From CAYNWK01 sp964400875 (GTDB lineage: Bacteria > Chloroflexota > Anaerolineae > Anaerolineales > UBA4823): a DNA stretch of 64,000 bases. Below are positions 20,384 through 28,519 of this stretch, in pieces. Within the stretch, counting starts at the first letter, position 1, and each line of letters begins with the position of its first letter. The stretch covers positions 1-64,000 of the forward strand of contig CAYNWK010000007.1 of NCBI GenBank assembly GCA_964400875.1. Direction: 5' to 3'. Below the pieces are notes generated by a model, which was not told where the DNA came from, made no database searches, and worked only from the letters and a program-made list of their open reading frames with translations. Both the position numbers and the translations under genes were made by a program.

Positions 20384-20428
20384 TGGGGGAGTTTGGTAGG
20401 CGGGCTGCCCGCCTACCAAACTCCCCCA
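20384..20428. repeat. Perfect 21-bp palindromic hairpin
   Basis: Arms 20384-20404 and 20408-20428 are perfectly complementary around a 3-base centre. It lies between the convergent FIST and fumC genes, so it could terminate both, but there is no clear T run. It is one of several very long perfect hairpins in this window. Confidence 0.75.
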
Positions 20429-20438
20429 AACTTCCATT

Positions 20439-21875
20439 TCAGCCAGCGATGCCGCCTTCGGTAAGGCTTCGTAGATCGCCGAGCGCGGCTTCGATCTCCT
20501 CCGCGCTGACCTGGCGGTCCTCTTCCCGGTGGCGCAGCTCTCCGGCCCTGGCTTTTTCCACGGCGACCTCCCGAATGGTCGTTCCGCGGGACAGCGCTTC
20601 TTTGACCAGCTTGGCGCCGGCGGAATAACCGATGACGGGGTTCAGCGCGGTCACCAGGATGGCGTTCTTCGCCAGCCAGCCTTCGGCTTTCTCGCGGTTG
20701 GCTTCCAGCCCGCGCACGCATTTCTCGGTGAAAGCCTTCACCGAGCCGATGGTAACCTGCATCATCTCGAACAGGTTGTGGGCGATGATCGGCATCATCA
20801 CGTTGAGCTCGAGCTGGCCGGCTTGCGCCGCCAGGGAGACGGTCAGGTCGCAGCCCTGCACATGGAACATGGACATGTTGAGCATCTCGGCCAGGACCGG
20901 GTTAACTTTGCCGGGCATGATGCTCGAACCGGGCTGGACGACGGGCAGGTGAATCTCGTCCAAGCCGGTGGCGGGTCCGGAAGAGAGCAGACGGAAGTCG
21001 TTGGCGATCTTGGTCAGGGTGATCGCCAGGGTGCGCATCGCCGCCGAGAAGTCGGCCGGATCGGCCATGGACTGCATGCTCTCGAACAGGTTGTCGGAGG
21101 GGTACAGCTCCAACCCGGTCAGTTCGGCCAGGCGCTTGACCATGCGAGGATGGTACTCGGGGTGGGCGTTCAGACCGCTGCCGACCGCGGTCCCGCCGAT
21201 CCCCAAACGGCGCAGCCCCTCCGCCGAGCGGCGCAGGCGCTCGGCGTCCCGTTCAACCGCCCGGGCGTAGCCGCCAAATTCCTGGCCCAGGCGGACGGGC
21301 ACCGCGTCCTGCAAATGGGTGCGCCCGGATTTGACGATCTCGTCGAATGCCTCGGCTTTCTGGCGCAGGGCGGTCGCCAGGCCCATCACAGCTTCCATCA
21401 GCTCATCGAAGCGCCACAGGCAACCGAGGCGGATGGCGGTGGGGATGGTGTCGTTGGTGGACTGGGCCATGTTGACGTGGTCATTGGGGTGAACCTTGGT
21501 CCCGGCGCCTTCTGCCTGCAGGACCTGGTTGGCGCGGGCGGCGATCACTTCGTTGGTGTTCATGTTGTGGCTGGTGCCGGCGCCTGCCTGGAAGGGATCG
21601 ACCACGAACTCGCCGTCCCAGCGCCCTTCGATCACTTCTTGAGCAGCCTGCACGATGGCCTGGGCGCGCGTTTCGTCCAGCAAACCCAGATCGCGGTTGA
21701 CCTCGGCCGCGGCGCGTTTGATGGTCGCCATGGACCAAATGAAGGCGCGCCAGGGTCTCAGCCCGGAAATCGGGAAGTTTTGCACAGCGCGCTGGGTCTG
21801 AGCCCCGTAAAGAGCCTCCGCAGGAACGCGCACCTCACCGAGCGAATCGCGTTCGGTGCGATAGGATGCTTCCAT
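20439..21875 (-). CDS. fumC: Class II fumarate hydratase
   Basis: A 478-residue member of the fumarase/aspartase superfamily that hydrates fumarate to malate in the TCA cycle. Seen: the superfamily signature GSSIMPGKVNPV with the catalytic-loop Ser, SGRTHLQDAVPVRLGQE, NMNTNEVIA and STNDTIPTAIRLG. AGGAGG lies upstream of ATG 21875. Aspartate ammonia-lyase is the main alternative, but the ALYGAQTQRAVQNFPISG start is fumarase-like. Aconitase, also in this window, acts in the same cycle. Confidence 0.9.
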   Translation of the reverse strand: MEASYRTERDSLGEVRVPAEALYGAQTQRAVQNFPISGLRPWRAFIWSMATIKRAAAEVNRDLGLLDETRAQAIVQAAQEVIEGRWDGEFVVDPFQAGAGTSHNMNTNEVIAARANQVLQAEGAGTKVHPNDHVNMAQSTNDTIPTAIRLGCLWRFDELMEAVMGLATALRQKAEAFDEIVKSGRTHLQDAVPVRLGQEFGGYARAVERDAERLRRSAEGLRRLGIGGTAVGSGLNAHPEYHPRMVKRLAELTGLELYPSDNLFESMQSMADPADFSAAMRTLAITLTKIANDFRLLSSGPATGLDEIHLPVVQPGSSIMPGKVNPVLAEMLNMSMFHVQGCDLTVSLAAQAGQLELNVMMPIIAHNLFEMMQVTIGSVKAFTEKCVRGLEANREKAEGWLAKNAILVTALNPVIGYSAGAKLVKEALSRGTTIREVAVEKARAGELRHREEDRQVSAEEIEAALGDLRSLTEGGIAG

Positions 21876-22084
21876 TCCGATGCCTCCTAAGTTTTGTGAA
21901 CTTGTGGACGGATTCTGTGGCTATTGTACCTCTTTTTACAATCCTCCTGAAGCGGTCGCCGCTCCTTCGCCGCAGCTGCTCATTGGGGTGATCTACTGGA
22001 GGACAAGCAACATCAAATCAAAAAAATGGGAACATTTGGGGGCTCGGGCCCGTTAATTTATGGAGGCGTGCGTGGTAGTTTGGG

Positions 22085-22122
22085 GGTTGAGAGCCGAGCG
22101 CAACTGCGCTCGGCTCTCAACC
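22085..22122. repeat. Perfect 18-bp hairpin between divergent genes
   Basis: Arms GGTTGAGAGCCGAGCGCA (22085-22102) and its exact complement (22105-22122), with a 2-base loop. It sits in the 386-base gap between divergent fumC and hutI, upstream of the hutI promoter, so it terminates neither gene. The rest of the gap (21876-22084) shows nothing I can name. Confidence 0.8.
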
Positions 22123-22141
22123 TCTAATATGCTCCTCTAAG

Positions 22142-22170
22142 TTGTCAAAGCCCAGCGAACGTGGCATAAT
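22142..22170 (+). promoter_or_regulatory. Sigma-70-type promoter of hutI
   Basis: -35 TTGTCA (22142-22147), a 17-base spacer and -10 CATAAT (22165-22170), each one mismatch from consensus. Transcription would start near 22177, leaving a leader of about 85 bases. The GTGGCATAAT core is identical to that of the ileS promoter. Confidence 0.75.
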
Positions 22171-22261
22171 CCGCATGCTCTCGATTGAGGCAAACCGAGG
22201 TTTTTATTAATGGAACCGGCATACTATTTGCACCCGAATCAATACCAATGGACGTAGGACA

Positions 22262-23521
22262 ATGTTGATCCACTCTGCTTCGCAACTCCTGACCCTTTCC
22301 GGGGGTCCACAGCGCGGCGGCGATTTGGGCGGCCTGGGGATCATCCCGGATGGCGCCGTGCTAATCCAGGGAAACCGGATCGCGGCGGTAGGGCACAGCG
22401 ACGAGCTGCGCGCCGCTTATCCAAACGAGCCGGCGTTGAGCGCGGCCAACCGGGTGGTCATGCCCGGCCTGGTCGACCCGCACACCCATTTGCTGTGGGC
22501 CGGGGACCGCGCCGCCGAATTCGAGCTGCGCGTGCAGGGCAAAACTTATCAGGAGATCATGGCTGCGGGAGGAGGGATCGTCTCCACGGTGCGCGCCACC
22601 CGGGCAGCAACCGTGGAGCAGTTGATCGCCGAAACCCGGCCGCGCCTGGAAACGATGTTCGCCTACGGCACCACGACTGCTGAGGCCAAGACCGGCTACG
22701 GCCTGGAGACCGAAGCGGAGATCCGCATGCTGGAGGCGCTGCTGGCTCTAGACCGTGAAGGCCCCCTAGACTTGGCTTTTACCTTTCTCGGCGCGCACGC
22801 CCTGCCGCCCGAGTACGCTGACAAAGCTGAGGTTTATACCGATCTGGTCTGCGAGGAGATGCTCCAGGCTGTCAAGAGCTGGTGGGAGCAGCACGCTGCC
22901 GGCAGGTCGCTGCCGTTCGCCGACGTGTTCTGCGAGACCGGCGCGTTTACCTTAGAACAATCCCGGCGCATCCTGGAGGCCGCTCGCCAGCTGGGTTTTC
23001 CGCTGAAGATCCACGCCGACGAGTTCGATAACCTGGGCGGGTCGGCGATGGCCGCGCAGCTGGGCGCGGCATCGGCGGACCACCTGGTGGCGACCTCACC
23101 GGAGGATATCAAGGCCCTGGCGCAGAGCGATACCGTCGCCGTCGCCCTGCCCTGCACGCCGTTTGGCCTGGCAGAAACCGAATATACCCCGGCCCGAGAG
23201 ATCTTGGCTGCCGGTGGCATCTTGGCCATCGCCACGGATCTAAACCCCGGCACTGCCTGGTGCGAAAGCATGCAGTTCGCCATCGCCCTGGCCTGCCGCT
23301 ATCTGCGCCTGACCCCGGCGGAAGCGATCGCTGCGGCCACGATCAACGCCGCTGCAGCTATCCAGATGGACGGTCGCGTCGGGTCCCTGGAGCCCGGCAA
23401 GCAAGCCGACCTGTTGATCCTGTCCGTTTCCGATTACCGCCATCTCGGCTACCGGTTTGGTACGAACTTGGTCCAGTCTATCATCAAGCAAGGCCGCCTG
23501 TTCGACGAGCATATTGCGTAG
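22262..23521 (+). CDS. hutI: Imidazolonepropionase
   Basis: A 419-residue amidohydrolase that opens imidazolone-propionate to formiminoglutamate in histidine degradation. Metal ligands H74 and H76 lie in VDPHTHLLWAGDR. GGGIVSTVRATR (substrate site), HADEFDNLGGSAMAAQLGA and ATDLNPGTAWCES match HutI closely. No hutH, hutU or hutG is nearby, so the rest of the pathway must be elsewhere. A small membrane protein gene follows after 8 bases. Confidence 0.92.
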   Translation: MLIHSASQLLTLSGGPQRGGDLGGLGIIPDGAVLIQGNRIAAVGHSDELRAAYPNEPALSAANRVVMPGLVDPHTHLLWAGDRAAEFELRVQGKTYQEIMAAGGGIVSTVRATRAATVEQLIAETRPRLETMFAYGTTTAEAKTGYGLETEAEIRMLEALLALDREGPLDLAFTFLGAHALPPEYADKAEVYTDLVCEEMLQAVKSWWEQHAAGRSLPFADVFCETGAFTLEQSRRILEAARQLGFPLKIHADEFDNLGGSAMAAQLGAASADHLVATSPEDIKALAQSDTVAVALPCTPFGLAETEYTPAREILAAGGILAIATDLNPGTAWCESMQFAIALACRYLRLTPAEAIAAATINAAAAIQMDGRVGSLEPGKQADLLILSVSDYRHLGYRFGTNLVQSIIKQGRLFDEHIA

Positions 23522-23529
23522 GTGAAACC

Positions 23530-23712
23530 ATGATCGAACTGCTTCTCTCCAACTATTGGACTTTTGCCCTCTACCTGGTGGGCGCGCTGGCGGTGGTTTA
23601 CGTGCTGCGCTACCTGTTGCGGGTGACCACCAAGATCCTCTCCTGCGGTTGTCTGCTGCTCTTCGGAGTCGGGTTGATCCTGGTCATCCTGCCCTTAATC
23701 CAACGTTCGTAA
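23530..23712 (+). CDS. Small two-helix membrane protein
   Basis: A 60-residue hydrophobic protein with two predicted membrane helices (about residues 8-29 and 36-56) joined by a short basic link, LRVTTK. ATG 23530 has AGGTGA upstream and follows the hutI stop closely, and the HD-hydrolase gene begins 5 bases after its end, so it lies inside an operon. I do not recognise a family. Coding is supported by spacing and ribosome site. Confidence 0.6.
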   Translation: MIELLLSNYWTFALYLVGALAVVYVLRYLLRVTTKILSCGCLLLFGVGLILVILPLIQRS

Positions 23713-23717
23713 ACCCG

Positions 23718-24359
23718 ATGCCGACGATTGAAGAGGCCCGCACCTGGTATTCGACCAGCGATCCGGTACACGGTTTTGACCACGTCTTGCGAGTTTACCG
23801 CATGGCAGAGCGGCTGGCGCAGCAGGTGGGCGCCGACGTGGAGATCGTGCGCGCCGCAGCCCTGCTGCACGATGTGGAGGGCAGCGCTACCAAGGGGGGC
23901 GACGTGGGCCGCATCGATCATCACGAAGAATCCGCCCACTTCGCCCGCCGGGTGCTCGAAGCTGAAGGATGGCCTGACGCGCGCATCGCCGCGGTCGAGC
24001 ACTGCATTCGCGCCCATCGTTTCCGGGCGCGCCAGGAGCCGCCGCAAACCATCGAGGCCAAGGTGCTCTTCGACGCCGATAAGCTGGATGTGTTAGGCGC
24101 CATCGGGGTCGCCCGCACGATCGCCTACGACGTGGTGGTTGGCGCGCCGGTTTACACTGAACCGTCTGATCGCTTCCTAAAGACAGGTGAAAAGGAACCT
24201 GGAGAAGAGCACAGTTCCTATCACGAGTATCTTTTCAAACTCGGCAAAATCAAGAACATGCTTTTCACCCGGCAGGCGCGCGAGTTGGCCGAAGGCCGGC
24301 ACCGTTTCATCACCGAGTTTTTCGAGCGCCTGGGGGCGGAGCTGCGCGGAGAACTGTAG
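23718..24359 (+). CDS. HD-domain phosphohydrolase
   Basis: A 213-residue HD-superfamily protein. Metal ligands appear as H22 in HGFDHVLRVYRMAERLA, H51-D52 in ALLHDVEG, H68-H69 in DHHEESAHFA, and a later HCIRAHRFR. This matches uncharacterised HD hydrolases of the YedJ/uncharacterised phosphohydrolase type, likely acting on nucleotides. ATG 23718 marks where family similarity begins; the frame upstream overlaps the small membrane protein. Confidence 0.8.
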   Translation: MPTIEEARTWYSTSDPVHGFDHVLRVYRMAERLAQQVGADVEIVRAAALLHDVEGSATKGGDVGRIDHHEESAHFARRVLEAEGWPDARIAAVEHCIRAHRFRARQEPPQTIEAKVLFDADKLDVLGAIGVARTIAYDVVVGAPVYTEPSDRFLKTGEKEPGEEHSSYHEYLFKLGKIKNMLFTRQARELAEGRHRFITEFFERLGAELRGEL

Positions 24360-24437
24360 TCTCTAAATCAACCCTGACCGCCTTCCCTTACAGTTTTGTC
24401 GCTTGCTGGGGGTTTTGAATCGGGCTACAATTTCCTC

Positions 24438-25064
24438 ATGAATGTCCCTTACGGCCCACTCATCGTCGTCGAAGATTTCCCCCATATCCTGGAATTGCTT
24501 GAAGTCACCCTGCGTTTCAAGGGCTATCCGGTGGTTACTGCCAGCAACGGGCAAGAGGCTTTGGAGCAGATCGAACGTGAGCACCCTGCCCTGGTGATCA
24601 CCGACATTTTGATGCCGCGCATGGATGGGTTTACCCTGGCGTATAAATTGCGCAGCAATCCCAAGACTTGCAAGATTCCGATCATTTTTCTCTCCGCAAC
24701 CTACGTCACCCCGGAAGACCGGGATTTTGCCCTCAGCCTGGGGGCGGCGCGTTTCCTGGAAAAACCGGTGGACACCGAAGAGTTCCTGCTGACCGTCGCG
24801 GAAGTGCTCACCTCAGGTCCGGAAACACTGCCGGAGCCGATGGACCAGCAAACCTTCTACCAGGGCTACCGGGAGCGGTTGGAAGCCAAGCTGCGCCACA
24901 AGAATGCCCAGATCGTCCGCACGCAGCGGCTGCTGGAATCGCTCCCAGAGGAGCAGCGGCCGGCATTCTCCGCTTTGCTGGATGAGGCTCGCGATCACCG
25001 CGACCAGATCCAGTCCGAGCTGGACGAGCTGTACCGCCTTCTCGAACAGCACCAAACCAGTTAA
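24438..25064 (+). CDS. Single-domain response regulator with C-terminal coiled coil
   Basis: A 208-residue protein. The receiver domain (1-120) has acidic pocket E12-D13, phospho-acceptor D56 in VITDILMPRMDG and a switch Lys in FLEKPVD. The C-terminal ~85 residues are charged and helical (RLEAKLRHKNAQIVRTQRLL, then RDHRDQIQSELDELYRLLEQ), without a DNA-binding or enzymatic motif, so output is probably by protein contact. No partner kinase gene is adjacent. A bare ATG at 24438 is the most sensible start. Confidence 0.8.
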   Translation: MNVPYGPLIVVEDFPHILELLEVTLRFKGYPVVTASNGQEALEQIEREHPALVITDILMPRMDGFTLAYKLRSNPKTCKIPIIFLSATYVTPEDRDFALSLGAARFLEKPVDTEEFLLTVAEVLTSGPETLPEPMDQQTFYQGYRERLEAKLRHKNAQIVRTQRLLESLPEEQRPAFSALLDEARDHRDQIQSELDELYRLLEQHQTS

Positions 25065-25157
25065 CCGATGAACCGGAATACTCTGTGCGCCTCGACCAGC
25101 GCGGGGATTCTCTGCGCGTTCTGAACCTTAAGTATTTAATTCGAGGATCGATCCTAG

Positions 25158-25961
25158 ATGTCGCCAACACTGCAAGATTTGGAAGAACTGGCCCGCCATG
25201 CGGGAGAAATCATCCGTACGGGCTACAATCAACGGCCCGGTTACGGCTCGAAACACGAAGTCGAGCATAAAGGGGTGATCGATTTGGTCACCGAAGTCGA
25301 TCACCGCTCGGAGGCGTATCTGTTAAGTGAGATTCAGAAGCGCTTTCCCAACCACCGCGTGACGGCCGAAGAGAGCGGGGGCCTGGAAGGCGAGGAGCGC
25401 AGCCAGTGGTATGTCGATCCCCTGGACGGAACGGTCAATTTTGCCCACGGCCTGGATATTTTTTCGGTCTCACTGGCTTTCGCCGAAGATAGACAGATGC
25501 GCCTGGGGGTGGTTTACGATCCAATCCAGGACGAGCTCTTCAGCGCTGAAAAAGGCACAGGCGCCTGGTTGAACGGCGAACCGATCAAGGTAGCGACGAC
25601 GGAGCAGCTCGACGACAGCCTGTTAGTGACCGGGTTCCCGTACGATATCCGCACCAACCCCGAGACCAACCTGGATCATTTCGCCCATTTTATGCTGATC
25701 AGCCAGGGGGTACGGCGTTTGGGTTCCGCCGCCCTGGATCTGTGCTATATCGCTGCAGGCCGCCTGGACGGTTATTGGGAACTGCGCTTGAATTCCTGGG
25801 ATGTGGCGGCCGGCGGGCTGATCGTCCAGGAAGCCGGGGGAAAAGTAACCAATATGGCTGGCGACGTGGACTATCTGTCGCCGCCGCAGTCGATCCTGGC
25901 GGCTAACCCAGAATTGCACCGCCAAATGTTCATCGAGCTCAACCGCGATCTGCAATCTTAA
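25158..25961 (+). CDS. Inositol monophosphatase family protein
   Basis: A 267-residue Mg-dependent phosphatase. Metal-site motifs are E71-E72-S in TAEESGG, DPLDGTVNF (residues 87-95) and WDVAAGGLIVQEAGG near the C-terminus. Enzymes of this group hydrolyse inositol phosphate, fructose 1,6-bisphosphate or related sugar phosphates; which one cannot be told. A 103-base gap separates it from convergent surE, and I see no strong hairpin there. Confidence 0.9.
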   Translation: MSPTLQDLEELARHAGEIIRTGYNQRPGYGSKHEVEHKGVIDLVTEVDHRSEAYLLSEIQKRFPNHRVTAEESGGLEGEERSQWYVDPLDGTVNFAHGLDIFSVSLAFAEDRQMRLGVVYDPIQDELFSAEKGTGAWLNGEPIKVATTEQLDDSLLVTGFPYDIRTNPETNLDHFAHFMLISQGVRRLGSAALDLCYIAAGRLDGYWELRLNSWDVAAGGLIVQEAGGKVTNMAGDVDYLSPPQSILAANPELHRQMFIELNRDLQS

Positions 25962-26064
25962 GGGTTTGGGGGAAAAGCAGGATATAAATCGCCGCTCAAT
26001 TCGAAAACAGCCGCGTCACGCGCGCACGTCCGCGTCTCAAAAAGCTGTGTTCAGCGTGCAGCGA

Positions 26065-26880
26065 TCAATCCTTCCGCAGCAGCTGCTCGAGCTGATCTAA
26101 GGGGACGCGCGAGGTTAAATCCATCGTTAAGGGGGTCACCGATACCACCCGCTTGACACGAATGGCATACACATCGGTGTTGCTCTCATCCTGACTAGGA
26201 TCGGCGACCAGGCGGTAGCCTACATTTCCCGGCTGCTCCCAGGACTCTCGCTCTGGAGGCGTGGGTTCGTAATACCGCCGCAAAGATAAGCGCGTGATCT
26301 CCCAGGGCGTTTCCCTGGTGGCATCGCTGGGGACATCCACTTTCAATGCGTGGACGTCCTCCGGCATGCGCCGTTCGATCAGCAGGCGACCGAAGAGTTC
26401 GGCGAAATACCCGGCCGGAGCGAAATCGATATCGTCAGAATAGGTCAGATGATAGCTCGGTTCGGTTTCCAGCGAGATCGCCAGGGAGGGGATGCCCAGG
26501 GAAGCGCCTTCTAAGGCAGCGCCAACCGTGCCGGAGACGGTCACGCCCGTGCCTAAATTTTCGCCGTAATTGATTCCCGCAACAACCAGGTCCGGCCGCT
26601 CGGGAAGGACCTCGAGGATGGCGTGCTGGACGGTTTGAGCCGGCGTGCCGCCTACAGCATACACGGTCCAATCTTTCTCGTTGACGCGCATCTGTTGGGG
26701 CCTGATCACACCGTCCGAGTTGGACGGCATGGAGCGCCCGGCGCCGGAAAATTGGTCGCGCGGCGCCACAACATGGACGTAGCCCAAATTGGATAGGGCG
26801 CCGGCAGCCGTCCACAAACCGGGGGATTGAATGCCGTCGTCGTTGGTGAGCAATATCTGATACTTTTTAGTGGGATTCAT
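26065..26880 (-). CDS. surE: 5'/3'-nucleotidase SurE
   Basis: A 271-residue metal-dependent nucleoside monophosphatase. The metal-binding D14-D15 lie in LLTNDDGIQSPG. VVAPRDQFSGAGRSMP (with the metal-ligand Ser) and VVAGINYGENLGTGVTVSGT (with the ligand Asn) are canonical. It begins 6 bases after the stop of the upstream flavoprotein gene, so the two are co-transcribed. Confidence 0.93.
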   Translation of the reverse strand: MNPTKKYQILLTNDDGIQSPGLWTAAGALSNLGYVHVVAPRDQFSGAGRSMPSNSDGVIRPQQMRVNEKDWTVYAVGGTPAQTVQHAILEVLPERPDLVVAGINYGENLGTGVTVSGTVGAALEGASLGIPSLAISLETEPSYHLTYSDDIDFAPAGYFAELFGRLLIERRMPEDVHALKVDVPSDATRETPWEITRLSLRRYYEPTPPERESWEQPGNVGYRLVADPSQDESNTDVYAIRVKRVVSVTPLTMDLTSRVPLDQLEQLLRKD

Positions 26881-26886
26881 CTTGGC

Positions 26887-28086
26887 CTACATATTATTGG
26901 CGGGTTGTATGGGTTCGCGGCGTGAATACGATAAATCGAATAAATCCGGCGGCTGCGGCCACAGGCGGGCCGTTAACTGGCCAAGCGTCCAGAGGGCGTG
27001 CATGAAGAGGGGGCTGCCGCTGAAACGATAGGAACCGCGGGCGATCCCCCAGCGGACCAACAAATAGCGACCCAGGCGTGAGCGCAGCACCCGGCCCCGG
27101 TAGTTGTGAAAGGAGAAATCCTGAACTGCGAAGGCCTCTGCAATCGAAGCCGCCGCGAGCTGCCCGTACGCCAGCGCCGGGCCAATGCCTTCCCCGAAGA
27201 GCGGCTCAGCGCCGGCAGCATCCCCGACCAACAACAGCCGATCTGCCGAAAGCGGGCTGCGCGGGCTGAACCAGTGGATGGGGTGGCCCTTGATCTCCAC
27301 CTCGTCCGGACTGACGGACAGCGCCAACAGCTCCCTGTGCAGCAAATTAGGCAGGCTGGCCCGCGGCCGGTATGGCGTGATGCGCGCGTCGTAAATGCCC
27401 CGGTTGAAGGCCGCTTCGCCGGAGATGCGCGCCGGGAAATCCCAAAAATATCCCTGCAGGTCCTGCGCAGTGGGCGAGAAATCGAACAAGGCGTAGCGCT
27501 CGTCGAAGTGAGGCGCGCTTTCAGGGGCCGGGTTGAGCACTTCTAAAAGACGGGCGACCCGGCTCTTGCTGCCGTTCTCCACCGTTGGGAGCCAGTGGTT
27601 GACCAGGCGCCGGATGATCCCTTTGGCGCCATCCGCGCCGACCACCACTTGAGCGCGATATTGATCTTTAGAAGTCGTCACCGTGACCCCCCGATCGTCG
27701 AAAGCCAGGTTCTCGACGGCTTCATTCTCTTGCAGCCGCGCCCCGCGCGCCCGCGCCTGGCCCGCCAGGTAGGCGTCCAGTTCAGGGCGGTGGAAGATGA
27801 CGAATTGGGGCCTGCCGCGCACGTGGATCGTCCGCCGGCGATATTGCAGGCGCACGTCGTCCACCTGTGCCTGTGGAAGGGGCAGCGGTAATTCGAAGCC
27901 CATCACCCGCAGCTGGTCAAGACCCAGGCGGGTTACGCCCCCGCCGCAAAGTTTAGGGCGGGGATGGGCGGCTTTCTCGATCAGCACCAGCCGCTCAGCC
28001 CAACCCGGGTCAAGCTGGAGAAGGTGGATGGCGGTGGCGAGTCCGGCCGGGCCGGCGCCCACGATCAGTACATCTGTGGACTGCAT
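26887..28086 (-). CDS. Geranylgeranyl reductase-family FAD oxidoreductase
   Basis: A 399-residue flavoprotein. The dinucleotide-binding VLIVGAGPAGLATAIHLL opens the protein, LCGGGVTRLGLDQL resembles the substrate/FAD region of geranylgeranyl reductases, and LLLVGDAAGAEPLFGEGIGP is the second FAD motif. Such enzymes saturate isoprenoid chains of lipids, quinones or chlorophyll precursors; other members are hydroxylases. It is the first gene of a pair with surE. Confidence 0.82.
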   Translation of the reverse strand: MQSTDVLIVGAGPAGLATAIHLLQLDPGWAERLVLIEKAAHPRPKLCGGGVTRLGLDQLRVMGFELPLPLPQAQVDDVRLQYRRRTIHVRGRPQFVIFHRPELDAYLAGQARARGARLQENEAVENLAFDDRGVTVTTSKDQYRAQVVVGADGAKGIIRRLVNHWLPTVENGSKSRVARLLEVLNPAPESAPHFDERYALFDFSPTAQDLQGYFWDFPARISGEAAFNRGIYDARITPYRPRASLPNLLHRELLALSVSPDEVEIKGHPIHWFSPRSPLSADRLLLVGDAAGAEPLFGEGIGPALAYGQLAAASIAEAFAVQDFSFHNYRGRVLRSRLGRYLLVRWGIARGSYRFSGSPLFMHALWTLGQLTARLWPQPPDLFDLSYSRREPIQPANNM

Positions 28087-28166
28087 GGATCAACCAGGAT
28101 ATCTATTTTGGGCCTTTGATTCAGTCGAACAATTATCTCGGCGAATTATTATAAGCCACGGGACAA

Positions 28167-28197
28167 CAAAAACCCCCGCACGTTGCATGTGGGGGTC
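28167..28197 (-). terminator. Terminator after tRNA-Arg
   Basis: On the minus strand GACCCCCACA, a short loop and the G-rich strand TGCGGGGG (with one wobble) form a hairpin followed by TTTTT. It lies about 35 bases past the tRNA 3' end. Confidence 0.8.
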
Positions 28198-28231
28198 AAC
28201 TTTGTATACCGCCGGTAAGGGGTAAATCAGG

Positions 28232-28305
28232 CGCCCTCGGCGTGACTCGAACACGCGGCCCCTTGCTCCGCAAGCAAGTGCTCTAATCCGCTGAGCTACG
28301 AGGGC
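28232..28305 (-). tRNA. tRNA-Arg (anticodon GCG)
   Basis: A full cloverleaf on the minus strand: acceptor GCCCTCG/CGAGGGC, D-stem GCTC/GAGC, anticodon stem CTTGC/GCAAG with loop TTGCGGA (anticodon GCG, reads CGC/CGU), T-arm GCGTG-TTCGAGT-CACGC. The arginine identity bases A20 and C35 are present. CCA is not encoded. It has its own promoter and terminator. Confidence 0.95.
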
Positions 28306-28351
28306 AAATTAATGATTTAGGGGATCAAGTTTGCACCTGTTCCCGGTGTTT

Positions 28352-28380
28352 AATATAACCCGTTGTATACGAATCGTCAA
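28352..28380 (-). promoter_or_regulatory. Sigma-70-type promoter of tRNA-Arg
   Basis: Minus strand -35 TTGACG (28375-28380), a 17-base spacer and -10 TATATT (28352-28357). It starts transcription about 40 bases ahead of the tRNA 5' end. Confidence 0.8.
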
Positions 28381-28519
28381 GGAGCGCCCTGGTTAGAATC
28401 GTTTAAGATTCCCTTCCTCAATGGAAATGGGAGCAGGGGAGGTGAAAGGTATCGTCCGGCAGACCTCTGCCTCCAGAAAGAAAATCCCCGTTTCTGTTGA
28501 AAAGCAGAATGAGAAGCCT

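Noticed and set aside
20529..21890. A 453-codon open frame opposite fumC
   Set aside because: It lies fully antisense to a clear fumarase, has no recognisable motif and arises from GC-rich codon bias.
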